Assembly (NCBI GenBank): GCA_947498355.1
Contig: CANMKA010000001.1
Location: 248,001-312,000 of the forward strand
Reading direction: 5' to 3'
From: an uncultured Paraglaciecola sp.
Lineage (GTDB): Bacteria; Pseudomonadota; Gammaproteobacteria; Enterobacterales; Alteromonadaceae
DNA: 64,000 nt
The notes under the pieces are model-generated. The model had not been told where the DNA came from, searched no databases, and was given only the letters and a program-made list of their open reading frames with translations. Below are positions 28,877 to 38,528 of the stretch, one piece after another. Made by a program: the position numbers and the translations under genes. Numbering within the stretch: position 1 is the first letter of the stretch; the number at the start of each line of letters is the position of its first letter.

Positions 28877-29053
28877 CTATTGTTTAGCTCGTCGATTGGC
28901 TTTTATTTGATTCTTTACCGATTCAACTTTCTCATTTAATGCACTAAGACGATCGATGATCCCCTGAAGCTCTTCGTCGTGAGTCAGTTGTGAGGCGTCA
29001 ACATGGTGTTTTAAAACCTGTTGAAGATATGAAGGTAAGCTTTTCGTAGACAT
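28877..29053 (-). CDS. Hypothetical 58-residue protein
   Basis: A short frame with ATG start and TAG stop encodes a charged, helical 58-residue protein (MSTKSLPSYLQQ... ending ...RRAKQ) with a coiled-coil-like heptad section, IIDRLSALNEKVESVKNQI. It has the amino-acid make-up of a real soluble protein rather than a shadow frame, and it sits in the otherwise empty gap between yfjD and sixA, on the sixA strand. The ribosome site is weak. I do not recognise the family. It could be a small regulator or partner protein; this is only inferred from the coiled coil. Confidence 0.65.
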   Translation of the reverse strand: MSTKSLPSYLQQVLKHHVDASQLTHDEELQGIIDRLSALNEKVESVKNQIKANRRAKQ

Positions 29054-29153
29054 ATCCGTTTATCGACCGTTAATTACCTATTCTTGAACCCAAAACACAG
29101 ATTAGTTGTATTTTACTCACTCGCTGCAAACCATTCAGCAAAACCTACAGGCC

Positions 29154-29630
29154 CTAGTCGGGGTGATAAACCTTTTCAATCAAACCAGATTTGCGCTCTA
29201 TATTATAATCTATAATCACAATGCTCGAAGTATCAAAAAGCATAGAAGACCTATCTACTGTGACTTCTTCAACTAAAAAACTCACAAAAGGCATATGACT
29301 CACGATCAGAAAGCTCGAGTAACTTGGGTTGTCGAGTAACAGGCTATCAAGATAATCATGGGTGAATTGCGGATTACTCATAGGCAGTACATCAGACGAT
29401 GTTTCGACTATATCGCAAGATATATTGTCTTTAAGTTCAGAAAACGTTTGGCTGGCTCTGACAAAATAGCTAACTAAACAATGATCAACTGGCTGATTTC
29501 CAATTAAATTAGCTTTCAGCCAACGGCCGGCCAAATGAGCTTGTTGCTTTCCATTTGGGGTAAGGTATCTATCTTCATCCATCGGGCCTGATGTAACAGC
29601 CTCGCCATGACGCATGATAATTAACTTCAT
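29154..29630 (-). CDS. sixA: Phosphohistidine phosphatase SixA
   Basis: SixA removes phosphate from histidine in phosphotransfer proteins (in E. coli, ArcB and PtsN-system components). The 158-residue product is a histidine phosphatase with the catalytic RHGEA at the N-terminus (MKLIIMRHGEA) and the second His in LIVSHMPFVS. Length and start match E. coli SixA (161). The M16 peptidase gene is divergent, with 115 bp between. The conserved pairing of sixA with other genes was not found here beyond that peptidase. Confidence 0.92.
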   Translation of the reverse strand: MKLIIMRHGEAVTSGPMDEDRYLTPNGKQQAHLAGRWLKANLIGNQPVDHCLVSYFVRASQTFSELKDNISCDIVETSSDVLPMSNPQFTHDYLDSLLLDNPSYSSFLIVSHMPFVSFLVEEVTVDRSSMLFDTSSIVIIDYNIERKSGLIEKVYHPD

Positions 29631-29745
29631 AAATTGCTTACACCTTGTTAGTTAATTGAAATATAGCAAAAAACTCAGGGAAAAATCCTTAATAATTTAA
29701 AATTAGTTTATGCTTATTGAGGATTAACCTAACCAGGATTACATT

Positions 29746-32511
29746 TTGCTCAAAAGTGCCCACGACCTCAGGAGTTACAAAAGACTCAAGCTTAGTAATG
29801 GGCTAGATATTTTTTTGGTCTTTGATCAAAATCGTTCTGAGGCGGCTGCCGCAATCACTATCCAATCTGGGCATTTTAACGATGATGCAGACTGCCATGG
29901 TTTAGGGCATTTATTGGAACATATGCTTTTTCAAGGCAACCAAGTTGAGCACACTCCCAATGCACTAAATAGTGAGTTAGAAGAAATAGGTGGCTCCCTT
30001 AACGCTGAAACCAGCAGCGAATTCACCAGTTTCTTTTTAGATTGTCCAACGAACGCACTGCCTCAGGTCTTACCTAAATTTAAAAACATGCTGCAAGCCC
30101 CGCTATTTTCTGAAAAATGTATTAAACACGAAATTGCGATTATTGATGCAGAGTTCCATGCAAAAAAGCATGACGAGCTCAGGCGCTTGTTTCAAGTTCA
30201 CAAAGAAACCTGTAATCCGGCCCATCCGTTTAGCAAATTCTCCGTTGGTAACCATCAAGTATTCGACCGCTTTTCTATCTCTGAGCTCAAAAGTAAACTT
30301 ATGGCTTTACATCAAAGCTACTTTACGCCTTCAAATATGGCTTTATGTATTGTCAGCCCTATACCATTAAGCAGTCAGCAAAATCTGGTTGAAGCTGTGA
30401 TGTCGGACTGGGCATCTATGACGCCCAATGCGAAAAAATCGGCTAAGTACCCCAAATTATACTTAGACGAACATCTGGGCATAAAAATCAACATACAGCC
30501 ACGACATAAAATACATAGGCTGATTGTTTCTTTTCCCTTACCCAACACAGAGATACACTTTAGAACTAAACCTTTAGTCATCCTAAGTCATTTATTTGGC
30601 TTCGAGGGTGAAGGTGGACTATTAGATTTTTATAAGAAAAATAACTGGGCTTTAAGCCTCAGCGCAGGCGGGGGCATAGAGGGCAGTAATTTTAAAGACT
30701 TCAATATAAATATCCAGCTCACAAAAGAAGGTACAAATAACATAGAGCCTATAGTCTCAGCTATTTTTAGGTTCATTCAGCTGATCCATGATGAAGGAAT
30801 AGCCCCTTGGCGGATCGCGGAGGTTGCCAGTATCGAACAGTCGAGGTGGGATTTTTCTGAACCAAGCAAAACAATAGACGAAGCATTACACCTTAGCCGA
30901 GCCATGTTTGAGTATCCAGAAGATTACGTGTTGGCGGGTGATTATGTTTTAGATAACCCCGACGCTTCCATTCCCTTGTCTTTGCTTGCTGATTTTACGC
31001 CTGCCAATATGCGTCTAAAATTTATATCGCCATTAAATTCTGCTTTAAATCAAGCCAAATGGTATGACACACCCTATAGTGTAGAAAAACTGAATACTCA
31101 TCTATTTACGCAATCAAGATCAACTGACATCCCTTTAAGCGCTTTTTCTCTGCCCCCACCCAATCCATTTATAGCCTCCACTTTAGTCAGGCCAGAAATA
31201 ACAAAATGTAACGACTTACCACGCCCTATTATTGATGAGAGTGGGCTAGATATTTGGTTTGGCCAAGATGGACAATTTAATCAACCGAAGGGAGATTGCT
31301 TCTTATCCTTTGACTGCGAAGCAGTCGAGCAAGGAATAGAAATCGTTACCGCTAAAAAATTATGGGTGGCGCTACTCAACGAAAAACTTAATCAACGTTA
31401 TTACCAAGCAAACCTAGCAGGAATGAATTTTCATTTTTACCCACACTTGGCGGGGTTTTCTTTGCAAACCAACGGATTTAGCCAAAATCAATTGGCCTTC
31501 TACACTAAATTGCTGACTCAGGTCATACTCACAGATGACTTTAACCCTTTATTTGACCAAATCAAAGATAGGCAAGTGAAGGGGTTATCGAATAATATAC
31601 TAACAAGGCCAATCAATGGCTTGTTTACTAAATTAGCTATGCTGATGCAAAAACACAACTACCTACCAGCAGACATGTCGGTCCTAATGCAAAACATGAC
31701 CAAGAACGACATTTTGGCTGCAAAAGATACCTTACTGCACCGGTTTCATGTACAAGGACTAATGTATGGCAGTTGGTCTGCACAAGAGGCCAACGAGACA
31801 TTTAATGCCCTTAAGCAATTCCGCAACAAGCATAAAGCATGTAACAAGATTAAACGTGGTGTCACAGACCTAAGAGGGCTGCCCACTGTAGTCCATAAAG
31901 TAGAGAGTCATCACACTGATAACGCGGTCGCCATATACTATCAAGCCAATAACGCATCAATCAAAACCATAGCGTTAACTATGCTTACGGAGCAATTTTT
32001 AGCTTCACCATTCTTTCAATATATTCGCAACGATAAACAACTAGGTTATATAGTTGGCAGTGGTTATATCCCATATAACCAACACCCTGGCCTAGCACTT
32101 TACGTGCAATCTCCCCAAGCGAGTCCTGAGCAAATAGTCGATGAAATTCATACATTTTTAGACATTTTGGCACGGCAAATTCATCAATCTGAAGAAATCT
32201 GGCGTCTAGTTAAGTCCACCACAATTAAGCAACTGTCTGATGCTGAGCATAATATAGGAATGAAAAGCCAGCGACTGTGGATGGCTATTGGCAATGGTGA
32301 TAGAGATTTTTCTTATAACGTGCATTTAATCGATACCATACAAGGCCTCAAGATAGCCGACCTATCATGCTTTATTCTATCACTCATAAACAAAAAACGA
32401 ATAGGTAAAGCAATTGTGTATAGTTCGACAGCCCATAACTTGCCCTTAAATGAGCGTAGTAAAACCGTTGATAACGTGAATCAATTCAAGGACTCTGCAA
32501 GTTACGTATAA
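29746..32511 (+). CDS. M16-family (insulinase/protease III-like) zinc peptidase
   Basis: The 921-residue product has the inverted zinc motif HLLEH at about residue 56, with a downstream Glu in IIDAEFHAK about 70 residues later, as in pitrilysin-type M16A peptidases such as E. coli PtrA. Four M16 repeats fill the length. The N-terminal MLKSAHDLRSYKRLKLSNGL lacks a signal peptide, whereas PtrA is periplasmic, so this one is probably cytoplasmic. TTG at 29746 is the start: no upstream ATG fits, and AGGA at about 29734 is properly spaced. It is divergent from sixA. Such enzymes degrade peptides smaller than about 7 kDa. Confidence 0.88.
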   Translation: MLKSAHDLRSYKRLKLSNGLDIFLVFDQNRSEAAAAITIQSGHFNDDADCHGLGHLLEHMLFQGNQVEHTPNALNSELEEIGGSLNAETSSEFTSFFLDCPTNALPQVLPKFKNMLQAPLFSEKCIKHEIAIIDAEFHAKKHDELRRLFQVHKETCNPAHPFSKFSVGNHQVFDRFSISELKSKLMALHQSYFTPSNMALCIVSPIPLSSQQNLVEAVMSDWASMTPNAKKSAKYPKLYLDEHLGIKINIQPRHKIHRLIVSFPLPNTEIHFRTKPLVILSHLFGFEGEGGLLDFYKKNNWALSLSAGGGIEGSNFKDFNINIQLTKEGTNNIEPIVSAIFRFIQLIHDEGIAPWRIAEVASIEQSRWDFSEPSKTIDEALHLSRAMFEYPEDYVLAGDYVLDNPDASIPLSLLADFTPANMRLKFISPLNSALNQAKWYDTPYSVEKLNTHLFTQSRSTDIPLSAFSLPPPNPFIASTLVRPEITKCNDLPRPIIDESGLDIWFGQDGQFNQPKGDCFLSFDCEAVEQGIEIVTAKKLWVALLNEKLNQRYYQANLAGMNFHFYPHLAGFSLQTNGFSQNQLAFYTKLLTQVILTDDFNPLFDQIKDRQVKGLSNNILTRPINGLFTKLAMLMQKHNYLPADMSVLMQNMTKNDILAAKDTLLHRFHVQGLMYGSWSAQEANETFNALKQFRNKHKACNKIKRGVTDLRGLPTVVHKVESHHTDNAVAIYYQANNASIKTIALTMLTEQFLASPFFQYIRNDKQLGYIVGSGYIPYNQHPGLALYVQSPQASPEQIVDEIHTFLDILARQIHQSEEIWRLVKSTTIKQLSDAEHNIGMKSQRLWMAIGNGDRDFSYNVHLIDTIQGLKIADLSCFILSLINKKRIGKAIVYSSTAHNLPLNERSKTVDNVNQFKDSASYV

Positions 32512-32681
32512 TAAACCACCCAAGAAAATAAAAAAAACAATAAACCCCTTTAATTTACGCCGCTTTTACCATTTTTAACTTGTAGCCATGGGGTTATTTA
32601 GGCATATTTATCAATACGTAGTGAGGGAACATTAATAACTAAAAATAATAAAACCAATCTCGCCCCAGTTTTAGGTGTAAT

Positions 32682-35600
32682 GTGCTGAGTTGTAACCCCG
32701 TTAAAGTTTTTCTTTTATTTCTAGTCACTTGTCTGTTGATAAGCATGCCAGCAATTTCGGCAAACAATGTTTTTGTAAACTACAACAAATCACATGACTT
32801 AATTCAAAATACCATTACCGATATTACCGAAGATGCAGAAGGCTTTATTTGGTTTTCAACGTTCGAAGGTTTGAGTCGTTTTGATGGATATGACTTTGTT
32901 AACTATGAACCCGACTCTGGCGTAAATGACTTGCCTGCAGGCTTTATCAAGAAGCTCCAAATCGATAGTGTGGGTGCTTTGTGGATTGCAACAACCAATG
33001 GTTTAGCTAAATACAATCAACTGACCGATGACTTCAGTGTTTTCAATAGTAATAACTCTAAACTAACGAGTAATGAAATATATACCTTAGCGTTAGATAA
33101 AAACGGCAAGCTACTGGTCGCGTCAGATAAAGATTTATACGTGTTTGATGACCTACTTCAAGATTTTTTATTATACCAAGTAGATGGGGCTTCCCTACCT
33201 TCTGAAATTAAATTCATACTCAGCGAAGAGGACAAAACTTGGATTGGCAGTTTAGGTCATGGCATCTTCTTACTCGACCACGCTACCAACACCTTATACG
33301 ACCTTAAAAAGCCCAATCCTTGGAATATTAAACTTGAGGCCAACTATCTTTTTGATTTATTGCCCGTAGGCGATAGCTATTGGTTAGGAACCGAACTTGG
33401 GGTTTATGTTTTTTCACCCCGGCTGCAATCAATTCTTAAATTCGACACTAAGACTCAACCAGCCTTGGCAGGACAAGAGGTACGCAGTTTAGTACAAGAC
33501 AACGAAGGCACTGTATGGGTTGGCACCACCACGGGTATTACCTTACTTACTACAGAAGGTGAACCAGTTGCAACCTACGACGATAACAACAACGCTAATT
33601 TTGGCTTACGCAGTAGCCATTTTTTTAAACTGTACCGAGATTCCAAAGACAGTATTTGGTTAGGGACGTATTCAGGAGGAGTATACAAACACTCCCCTCA
33701 AGCAAAACAAATTAAACTATTCAAACACAATCCGAATAACCCGAGTTCCTTGTCTGGCAATCTCATATGGGGCGTAAAAGAAGATAAGCTAGGTAACATT
33801 TGGCTAGCTACTCAAACTGAGGGAGTCAATATGTACTCTCCCCTAACCGCTTCATTTACCAGACATTTGACTGACTTTAAACATCATATTTGGTCAATAG
33901 AGATTGACTCTTCTGAACAACTTTGGGTAGCCAGTACTGGTGGATTATTTGTTTACAAGATCAATCCAGATCAGACGCTAACATTTATTAAATTACTGCT
34001 CCCCGATGAAAACATTTTAAACGTCAGTTACTACAACGAAAAAATTTGGGTCCCCTCCAACGAAAATGCCATCAGGTGGGTAGACGTTAACCTTCTCACC
34101 CCTACAAAAATTGAGCTCGCCAATCAGAATATCAATATGGTTAACCCGCTTTATCTAGACCAAAATGACAATTTATGGGCGGATACCAATGTTGGGCTTA
34201 TTCAATACAACACGGCTAATGAAAAAATAAAACGTGTGATATTAGACTTTGAGGACAGCGGCACTCGCTATATTAGTAGCATTATCGAAACCGAAAACCA
34301 CTATTGGTTGTCTTCTTTTGGTCATGGATTAATTCAGGTGGATAAACAAACCTACCAAGTGACCTATGAATTAGATGCCGAAAAAGGTCTAAGTAGCAAT
34401 CAAGTTATGCACGCGATAAAAGTCGATAATAGCTTGTGGGTGTCATACTCTAACCGTGGGATTGACGAAATATCGCTAATCACAAAGCAAGTCCAGCAAA
34501 ACATTCCCCCCGATATGCTTGATTACAATGGTTTGAATGAGAGGGTCGGACTGTTGACTCAAGATAAACGAGTAATTTTTGGTGGGGCTAGCGGTCTTGT
34601 CATTCTTGATCCTAGTAAATTGTCTTTATCATCAACTGATATTCAAAACAGTTCTGCATCGATATTAGTTACGCCACCCACTATTACCCAGCTAAGGTTG
34701 TTCAATCTGCCAGTAACTGTGCACTCAAATGAGTCACCGTTGCCCGCACCTATTCACAAATTGACTGAACTAAGCTTGCCCAACGAATCGAATATGCTGA
34801 GCTTTAAATTTGCTCAACTCAATGCCAGCCTGCCTGAAGCGGTTTCATATCGATACAAATTGGAAGGCCTGTCAGACAAGTGGATTGAGACCACGACTGA
34901 AGCACCAAGGTATGCGCATTTCTCCCACCTTGATTTTGGTCGCTATACGTTTTACGTGCAAAGTAAAACTCTGCTATCGAATTGGTCACAAAGTCGCATA
35001 CTTAAAATTAATATCGCCCCACCATTTTGGTTACAAAGAAACGTAATCATATTGTATGGCTTGCTCACAATATTACTTTGCCTATATTTTTTGAAGCAAA
35101 TGCAAGCTCGACAAGCTATACAAGATGCTATTCAAGAAAACGAAGAGCGCCTTAAACTAACACTCTGGAGCAGTGGCGACGAACTTTGGGACTGGGATAT
35201 TCATCAAGGCCAAGTATTTCGCTCAAATACATGGGGCACAATGGACTTCCCTCAAGATGACATTCGGGTTAATAGCTCCTACCAAGCCAACATTCATCCC
35301 AGCGATATTCAACGCGTTCAAGATGCACTCAACGCTCATCTAAAAGATAAATCTGAGCACTATGAAGTGTCCTATCGTACCAAAACCCATAAAGGCGATT
35401 GGTTATGGATCTTAGATAGAGGCAAGGTAGTAGCTCGAGATAATACTCAATCGCCTTTACGTATGACGGGCACATTGAAAAATATTAGCCATCAAAAAGT
35501 GGCTGAAGAACAATTAAAGCTGTTCAAGCGTTCTATTGAAACCATTTCTGACGGTGTCTTTATTACAGACACCTCGTTTAAATTTATTTCGGTTAACCAC

Positions 35601-37187
35601 TCCTATTGTAAGTATACCGGAGAGACTCGCGAGCAAGCATTAGCCACCTACTTAAGTTTTCATCAATACCCGGGAGCGTTTACCGAAGAAGTAAAGAAAT
35701 CACTTAAGCACAAAGGTAACTGGTTTGGTGAGGTAGAATCTCGTAGGGTTAATGGCCAAAAATATGAAATGGAACTCAATATTGACGCCATCACCGACGA
35801 AGACGGAAAGGTCAGTCATTATGTCGGCGTATTCTCTGATATAACAGCGCGCAAGGGTACAGAAAAAGAGCTGTTAAAACTGTCAAACACCGATCCACTA
35901 ACCGAACTGCCTAACCGTTCATTCTTTTTAGCTAACCATGCCAACATAGTAAGACGCAACACTCCCCATGCGCTGATTTGCTTGGACATGGACAATTTCA
36001 AAAAGATCAACGATTCCCTTGGCCATCAAACGGGTGATGTGCTGATCAAACAAATCGCCAAACGCTTACAAAAACTCGCTGGCACAGATGCAACCTGTTA
36101 CCGCCTAGGTGGTGACGAATTTAGTATGTTGCTCGATAACACAACAGACATTCATAAAATCACGCATTTTGCCCAGAGCATACTCGACGTCATGTCCCGC
36201 CCTTTCAGTATCAATAAACAAGAGTTTGTACTAGGGGCTAGCCTAGGAATTGTATACTACCCAGAAGACGGAAAATCTCCACAGGAGCTACTAAAAAATG
36301 CTGATACGGCCATGTATTTTGCTAAGAATGCCGGAGGCAATAAATATCAGTTCTTCAGTGGCGAAATGAACCAAAATGCGGTCAGGCAGTTACAAATTGA
36401 AAACTTAATACGCCATGGCCTGAAGGAAGACCTATTCAGTGTTTTTTACCAACCTAAAGTAGATATTGCTAGTGGCAAGTTGGTCAGCATGGAGGCCTTA
36501 GTTCGATATGAACATCCAGAGAAAGGCCTAGTTAGCCCAGCTCAGTTTATTCCACTGGCGGAAGAGACAGGACAAATTATCGATATAGGCGAAGTCGTTT
36601 TGCGTAAAGCCTGCGAGCATACCAAAGCTTGGGTGGATGCAGGGCTATTCGCGGGTAGAGTGGCAGTCAATATTTCTGCACGTCAATTTGAAATCCCAGA
36701 TTTTGATGAAAAAATCATGGAAATATTGCGACAAACAGGTTTATCACCACTTCATCTAGAGTGTGAGATAACCGAAGGGACACTTATGCAAAACCCTGAG
36801 AGCGCATTAAATATGATGCAGCGTCTTAGAGAATGCGGGATCCATTTAGCCCTTGATGACTTTGGAACCGGTTACTCGTCTCTCGCTTATTTAAAGCGTT
36901 TCCCTATCAACACGCTCAAAATTGACAAGGCCTTCATTGATGATATCGCTAAGGCCTCCCAAGACAAATACATGACTCAATCTATCATCACTATAGCGCA
37001 CAATTTGGGCCTCAAGGTTGTAGCTGAGGGCGTAGAAGATGAAGACCAACTGTCAATACTTCGACAGTTCGAGTGTGAAATGCTGCAAGGTTACCTCTAC
37101 AGTAAGCCATTGAGTGCCACACGCTTTGAAAAATTACTGAGTGAAAATCATCGGTTACACAAGATCATTCAAAGTGTTAAGAACTGA
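32682..37187 (+). CDS. Propeller sensor-PAS-PAS-GGDEF-EAL hybrid protein
   Basis: This is a 1501-residue membrane sensor. In order: a signal peptide (to about residue 27), a periplasmic two-component-regulator propeller with many W-x-G/A repeats (about 30-690), a Y_Y_Y domain (about 705-770), one membrane helix (about 785-805), two PAS domains (about 825-930 and 950-1060), GGDEF (RLGGDEFSML, about 1141) and EAL (SMEALVRYEH, about 1269; DDFGTGYSSLAYL). Both catalytic motifs look intact, so it could make or break c-di-GMP. The first coding codon is GTG at 32682, with AGGTG just before. Propeller-type receptors of this kind often detect sugars or polymers in related bacteria, but the ligand here is unknown. 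Confidence 0.92.
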   Translation: MLSCNPVKVFLLFLVTCLLISMPAISANNVFVNYNKSHDLIQNTITDITEDAEGFIWFSTFEGLSRFDGYDFVNYEPDSGVNDLPAGFIKKLQIDSVGALWIATTNGLAKYNQLTDDFSVFNSNNSKLTSNEIYTLALDKNGKLLVASDKDLYVFDDLLQDFLLYQVDGASLPSEIKFILSEEDKTWIGSLGHGIFLLDHATNTLYDLKKPNPWNIKLEANYLFDLLPVGDSYWLGTELGVYVFSPRLQSILKFDTKTQPALAGQEVRSLVQDNEGTVWVGTTTGITLLTTEGEPVATYDDNNNANFGLRSSHFFKLYRDSKDSIWLGTYSGGVYKHSPQAKQIKLFKHNPNNPSSLSGNLIWGVKEDKLGNIWLATQTEGVNMYSPLTASFTRHLTDFKHHIWSIEIDSSEQLWVASTGGLFVYKINPDQTLTFIKLLLPDENILNVSYYNEKIWVPSNENAIRWVDVNLLTPTKIELANQNINMVNPLYLDQNDNLWADTNVGLIQYNTANEKIKRVILDFEDSGTRYISSIIETENHYWLSSFGHGLIQVDKQTYQVTYELDAEKGLSSNQVMHAIKVDNSLWVSYSNRGIDEISLITKQVQQNIPPDMLDYNGLNERVGLLTQDKRVIFGGASGLVILDPSKLSLSSTDIQNSSASILVTPPTITQLRLFNLPVTVHSNESPLPAPIHKLTELSLPNESNMLSFKFAQLNASLPEAVSYRYKLEGLSDKWIETTTEAPRYAHFSHLDFGRYTFYVQSKTLLSNWSQSRILKINIAPPFWLQRNVIILYGLLTILLCLYFLKQMQARQAIQDAIQENEERLKLTLWSSGDELWDWDIHQGQVFRSNTWGTMDFPQDDIRVNSSYQANIHPSDIQRVQDALNAHLKDKSEHYEVSYRTKTHKGDWLWILDRGKVVARDNTQSPLRMTGTLKNISHQKVAEEQLKLFKRSIETISDGVFITDTSFKFISVNHSYCKYTGETREQALATYLSFHQYPGAFTEEVKKSLKHKGNWFGEVESRRVNGQKYEMELNIDAITDEDGKVSHYVGVFSDITARKGTEKELLKLSNTDPLTELPNRSFFLANHANIVRRNTPHALICLDMDNFKKINDSLGHQTGDVLIKQIAKRLQKLAGTDATCYRLGGDEFSMLLDNTTDIHKITHFAQSILDVMSRPFSINKQEFVLGASLGIVYYPEDGKSPQELLKNADTAMYFAKNAGGNKYQFFSGEMNQNAVRQLQIENLIRHGLKEDLFSVFYQPKVDIASGKLVSMEALVRYEHPEKGLVSPAQFIPLAEETGQIIDIGEVVLRKACEHTKAWVDAGLFAGRVAVNISARQFEIPDFDEKIMEILRQTGLSPLHLECEITEGTLMQNPESALNMMQRLRECGIHLALDDFGTGYSSLAYLKRFPINTLKIDKAFIDDIAKASQDKYMTQSIITIAHNLGLKVVAEGVEDEDQLSILRQFECEMLQGYLYSKPLSATRFEKLLSENHRLHKIIQSVKN

Positions 37188-37769
37188 GACCTTTTATAAA
37201 CGGCTATCTGACTCACACTAGAATCTGAGTAATACGCAACAAAACTCGTCTCAAATTACGAAATATCATTTACCAAACTGAATTTCATCAGCCAGCTTTT
37301 ATAATCCGAAAACAAACTGACTCGTTAATTGTTAGTCTTTCATCAAGGGAATCAGCTCAGTAATAATATTTGGTAACCCTAGAAACCTTTGCTATCTATA
37401 GGTATAACAATTTTTATCTACTATTTCTCGAGACACTTCTAATTTACTGACAACTTAGCTACCTCTTAAATGTTAGAGAAGCTTTGCCTTTATGTTTTAT
37501 CGTAAAAACGTTCAACTGTAATGTTTACTATTATGTCCACGCTATTTTACCCACGAGCAATTGCTTATGACATTGCCGGATAATCTCGTCAGCATCGGCA
37601 AATTCATGCCTTTTGGTATATTCTATTACCGTATAAAAAACCCATATTTAGTAAGCTTTAAGTTATATCCAATCACATTATAAATTTGTGATTAAAACGA
37701 TCCGTTTTTTTCTCGTAAACCATGTTAAATCCACCTCACCTACCATTAATTTTTTGTTTAAAGAATGTA
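37188..37769. other. Gene-free stretch upstream of the peptide pair
   Basis: About 580 bp of AT-rich sequence with no supportable gene on either strand. A frame from a GTG at 37688 runs into the first peptide gene, but it lacks a ribosome site and its extra N-terminal 56 residues do not look like a leader. The promoter for the peptide genes should lie here. Confidence 0.4.
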
Positions 37770-37827
37770 AATTGGCACAGTTTAAGCAATATAGAAAGCG
37801 ACTGACAAATAAATGTCAGCGCCAATT
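37770..37827 (+). promoter_or_regulatory. Two-tier hairpin in the leader of the first small peptide gene
   Basis: A perfect 7-bp outer stem, AATTGGC (37770-37776) with GCCAATT (37821-37827), encloses a perfect 6-bp inner hairpin, CTGACA/TGTCAG (37802-37819, six-base loop). The structure ends about 15 bp before the Shine-Dalgarno GAGGAA (37843-37848). It could be a 5'-UTR stabiliser or regulatory element, or a terminator of an unseen transcript; no T-run follows, which argues against the latter. Confidence 0.45.
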
Positions 37828-37855
37828 AAACGTCAATAAAATGAGGAATATCAAT

Positions 37856-38014
37856 ATGTTGAAAGCATACGCAGTCGCTATGGTACTTGCTACCGCTCCA
37901 GTTGCCGTTAAAGCAGAGCAAGGTGTACACGCTCCCGCTCAAGAAAAAGTTAGCGCAACCAAAACTGTCTCTACTAGCAAAAGTGCGACTCGCGCTGGCA
38001 CAGTAAGATTTTAA
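37856..38014 (+). CDS. Tiny exported peptide, tandem copy 1
   Basis: The 52-residue precursor has an N-terminal signal peptide (MLKAYAVAMVLATAPVAVKA, AxA-type cleavage after VKA) and a 32-residue mature part, rich in Ala, Thr, Ser, Lys and Arg, that ends in ATRAGTVRF. The mature peptide is net basic. GAGGAA at 37843-37848, 7 bases before the ATG, supports this start over longer frames. A second, near-identical gene follows 217 bp downstream. I do not recognise the family, so the role is unknown. Candidates are a secreted peptide, a periplasmic stress peptide or a bacteriocin-like factor; none is shown by sequence. Confidence 0.78.
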   Translation: MLKAYAVAMVLATAPVAVKAEQGVHAPAQEKVSATKTVSTSKSATRAGTVRF

Positions 38015-38072
38015 GCAAACCAAGGGTTTACTGACACCCATCCAAACAAATTAATACCAAGAGGAATATCAC

Positions 38073-38231
38073 ATGTTGAAAGCATACGCAGTCGCTATGG
38101 TACTTGCTACCACTCCAGTTGCCGTTAAAGCAGAGCAAGGTGTGCACGCTCCCGCTCAAGAAAAAGTTAACGCAACCAAAACTGTCTCTACTAGCAAAAG
38201 TGCGACTCGCGCTGGCACAGTAAGATTTTAA
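38073..38231 (+). CDS. Tiny exported peptide, tandem copy 2
   Basis: This is a paralogue of the gene 217 bp upstream, with 3 base differences in 159. The two amino-acid changes are Ala14Thr in the signal peptide and Ser33Asn in the mature part; one difference is silent. The frame, stop codon and good ribosome site (GAGGAA at 38061-38066, 6 bases before ATG) are all preserved, which argues for a functional pair rather than a decaying copy. A perfect 7-bp hairpin (GCAAACT-ATA-AGTTTGC, 38232-38248) starts directly after the stop. Confidence 0.78.
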   Translation: MLKAYAVAMVLATTPVAVKAEQGVHAPAQEKVNATKTVSTSKSATRAGTVRF

Positions 38232-38274
38232 GCAAACTATAAGTTTGCGCTCGTACATCTAAAATCAGAAGTTG

Positions 38275-38296
38275 AAAAGAGAAAGGACCCTCTTTT
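38275..38296. terminator. Candidate terminator after the peptide pair
   Basis: The 7-bp stem AAAAGAG/CTCTTTT with an 8-base loop is A-rich on the left and T-rich on the right, so it could act in both directions between the peptide pair and the convergent small membrane protein gene. Confidence 0.5.
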
Positions 38297-38333
38297 TCTG
38301 ACTAGATTTGCACTACCTTGTACTAGGACTGGA

Positions 38334-38528
38334 CTAAACGCTAAATAAACCCTTTTTAGGCCCTCTAGCTTCAACCAAACTCATTCGTTGTCTCGATCGA
38401 AATAACGGATAAAGCATAGGTCCAAACAACAAACCCGCCAAAGCCCACCGCTTAGCTTTTAGCCCCGTTTTATATGATTGAACGTAATAGCCCAAACTAC
38501 AAAGCAAAGAACATAAAACTAATATCAT
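38334..38528 (-). CDS. Small membrane protein, 64 residues
   Basis: One clear membrane helix at the N-terminus (MILVLCSLLCSLGYYVQ) is followed by a basic stretch, a second hydrophobic part (WALAGLLFGPMLYPLF) and a basic tail with RSRQR. A strong ribosome site, GAGGTGG, lies about 7 bases before the ATG, and the frame is not a shadow of any larger gene. Short proteins with this two-helix layout are common in Alteromonadales, but I cannot name the family. It follows fadJ on the same strand about 245 bp away and is probably separate. Confidence 0.7.
   Translation of the reverse strand: MILVLCSLLCSLGYYVQSYKTGLKAKRWALAGLLFGPMLYPLFRSRQRMSLVEARGPKKGLFSV

Noticed and set aside
37826-38258. Two similar minus-strand frames (71 and 76 codons) opposite the small peptide genes
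   Set aside because: They mirror each other only because the peptide genes are duplicated. The plus-strand frames have signal peptides and good ribosome sites.
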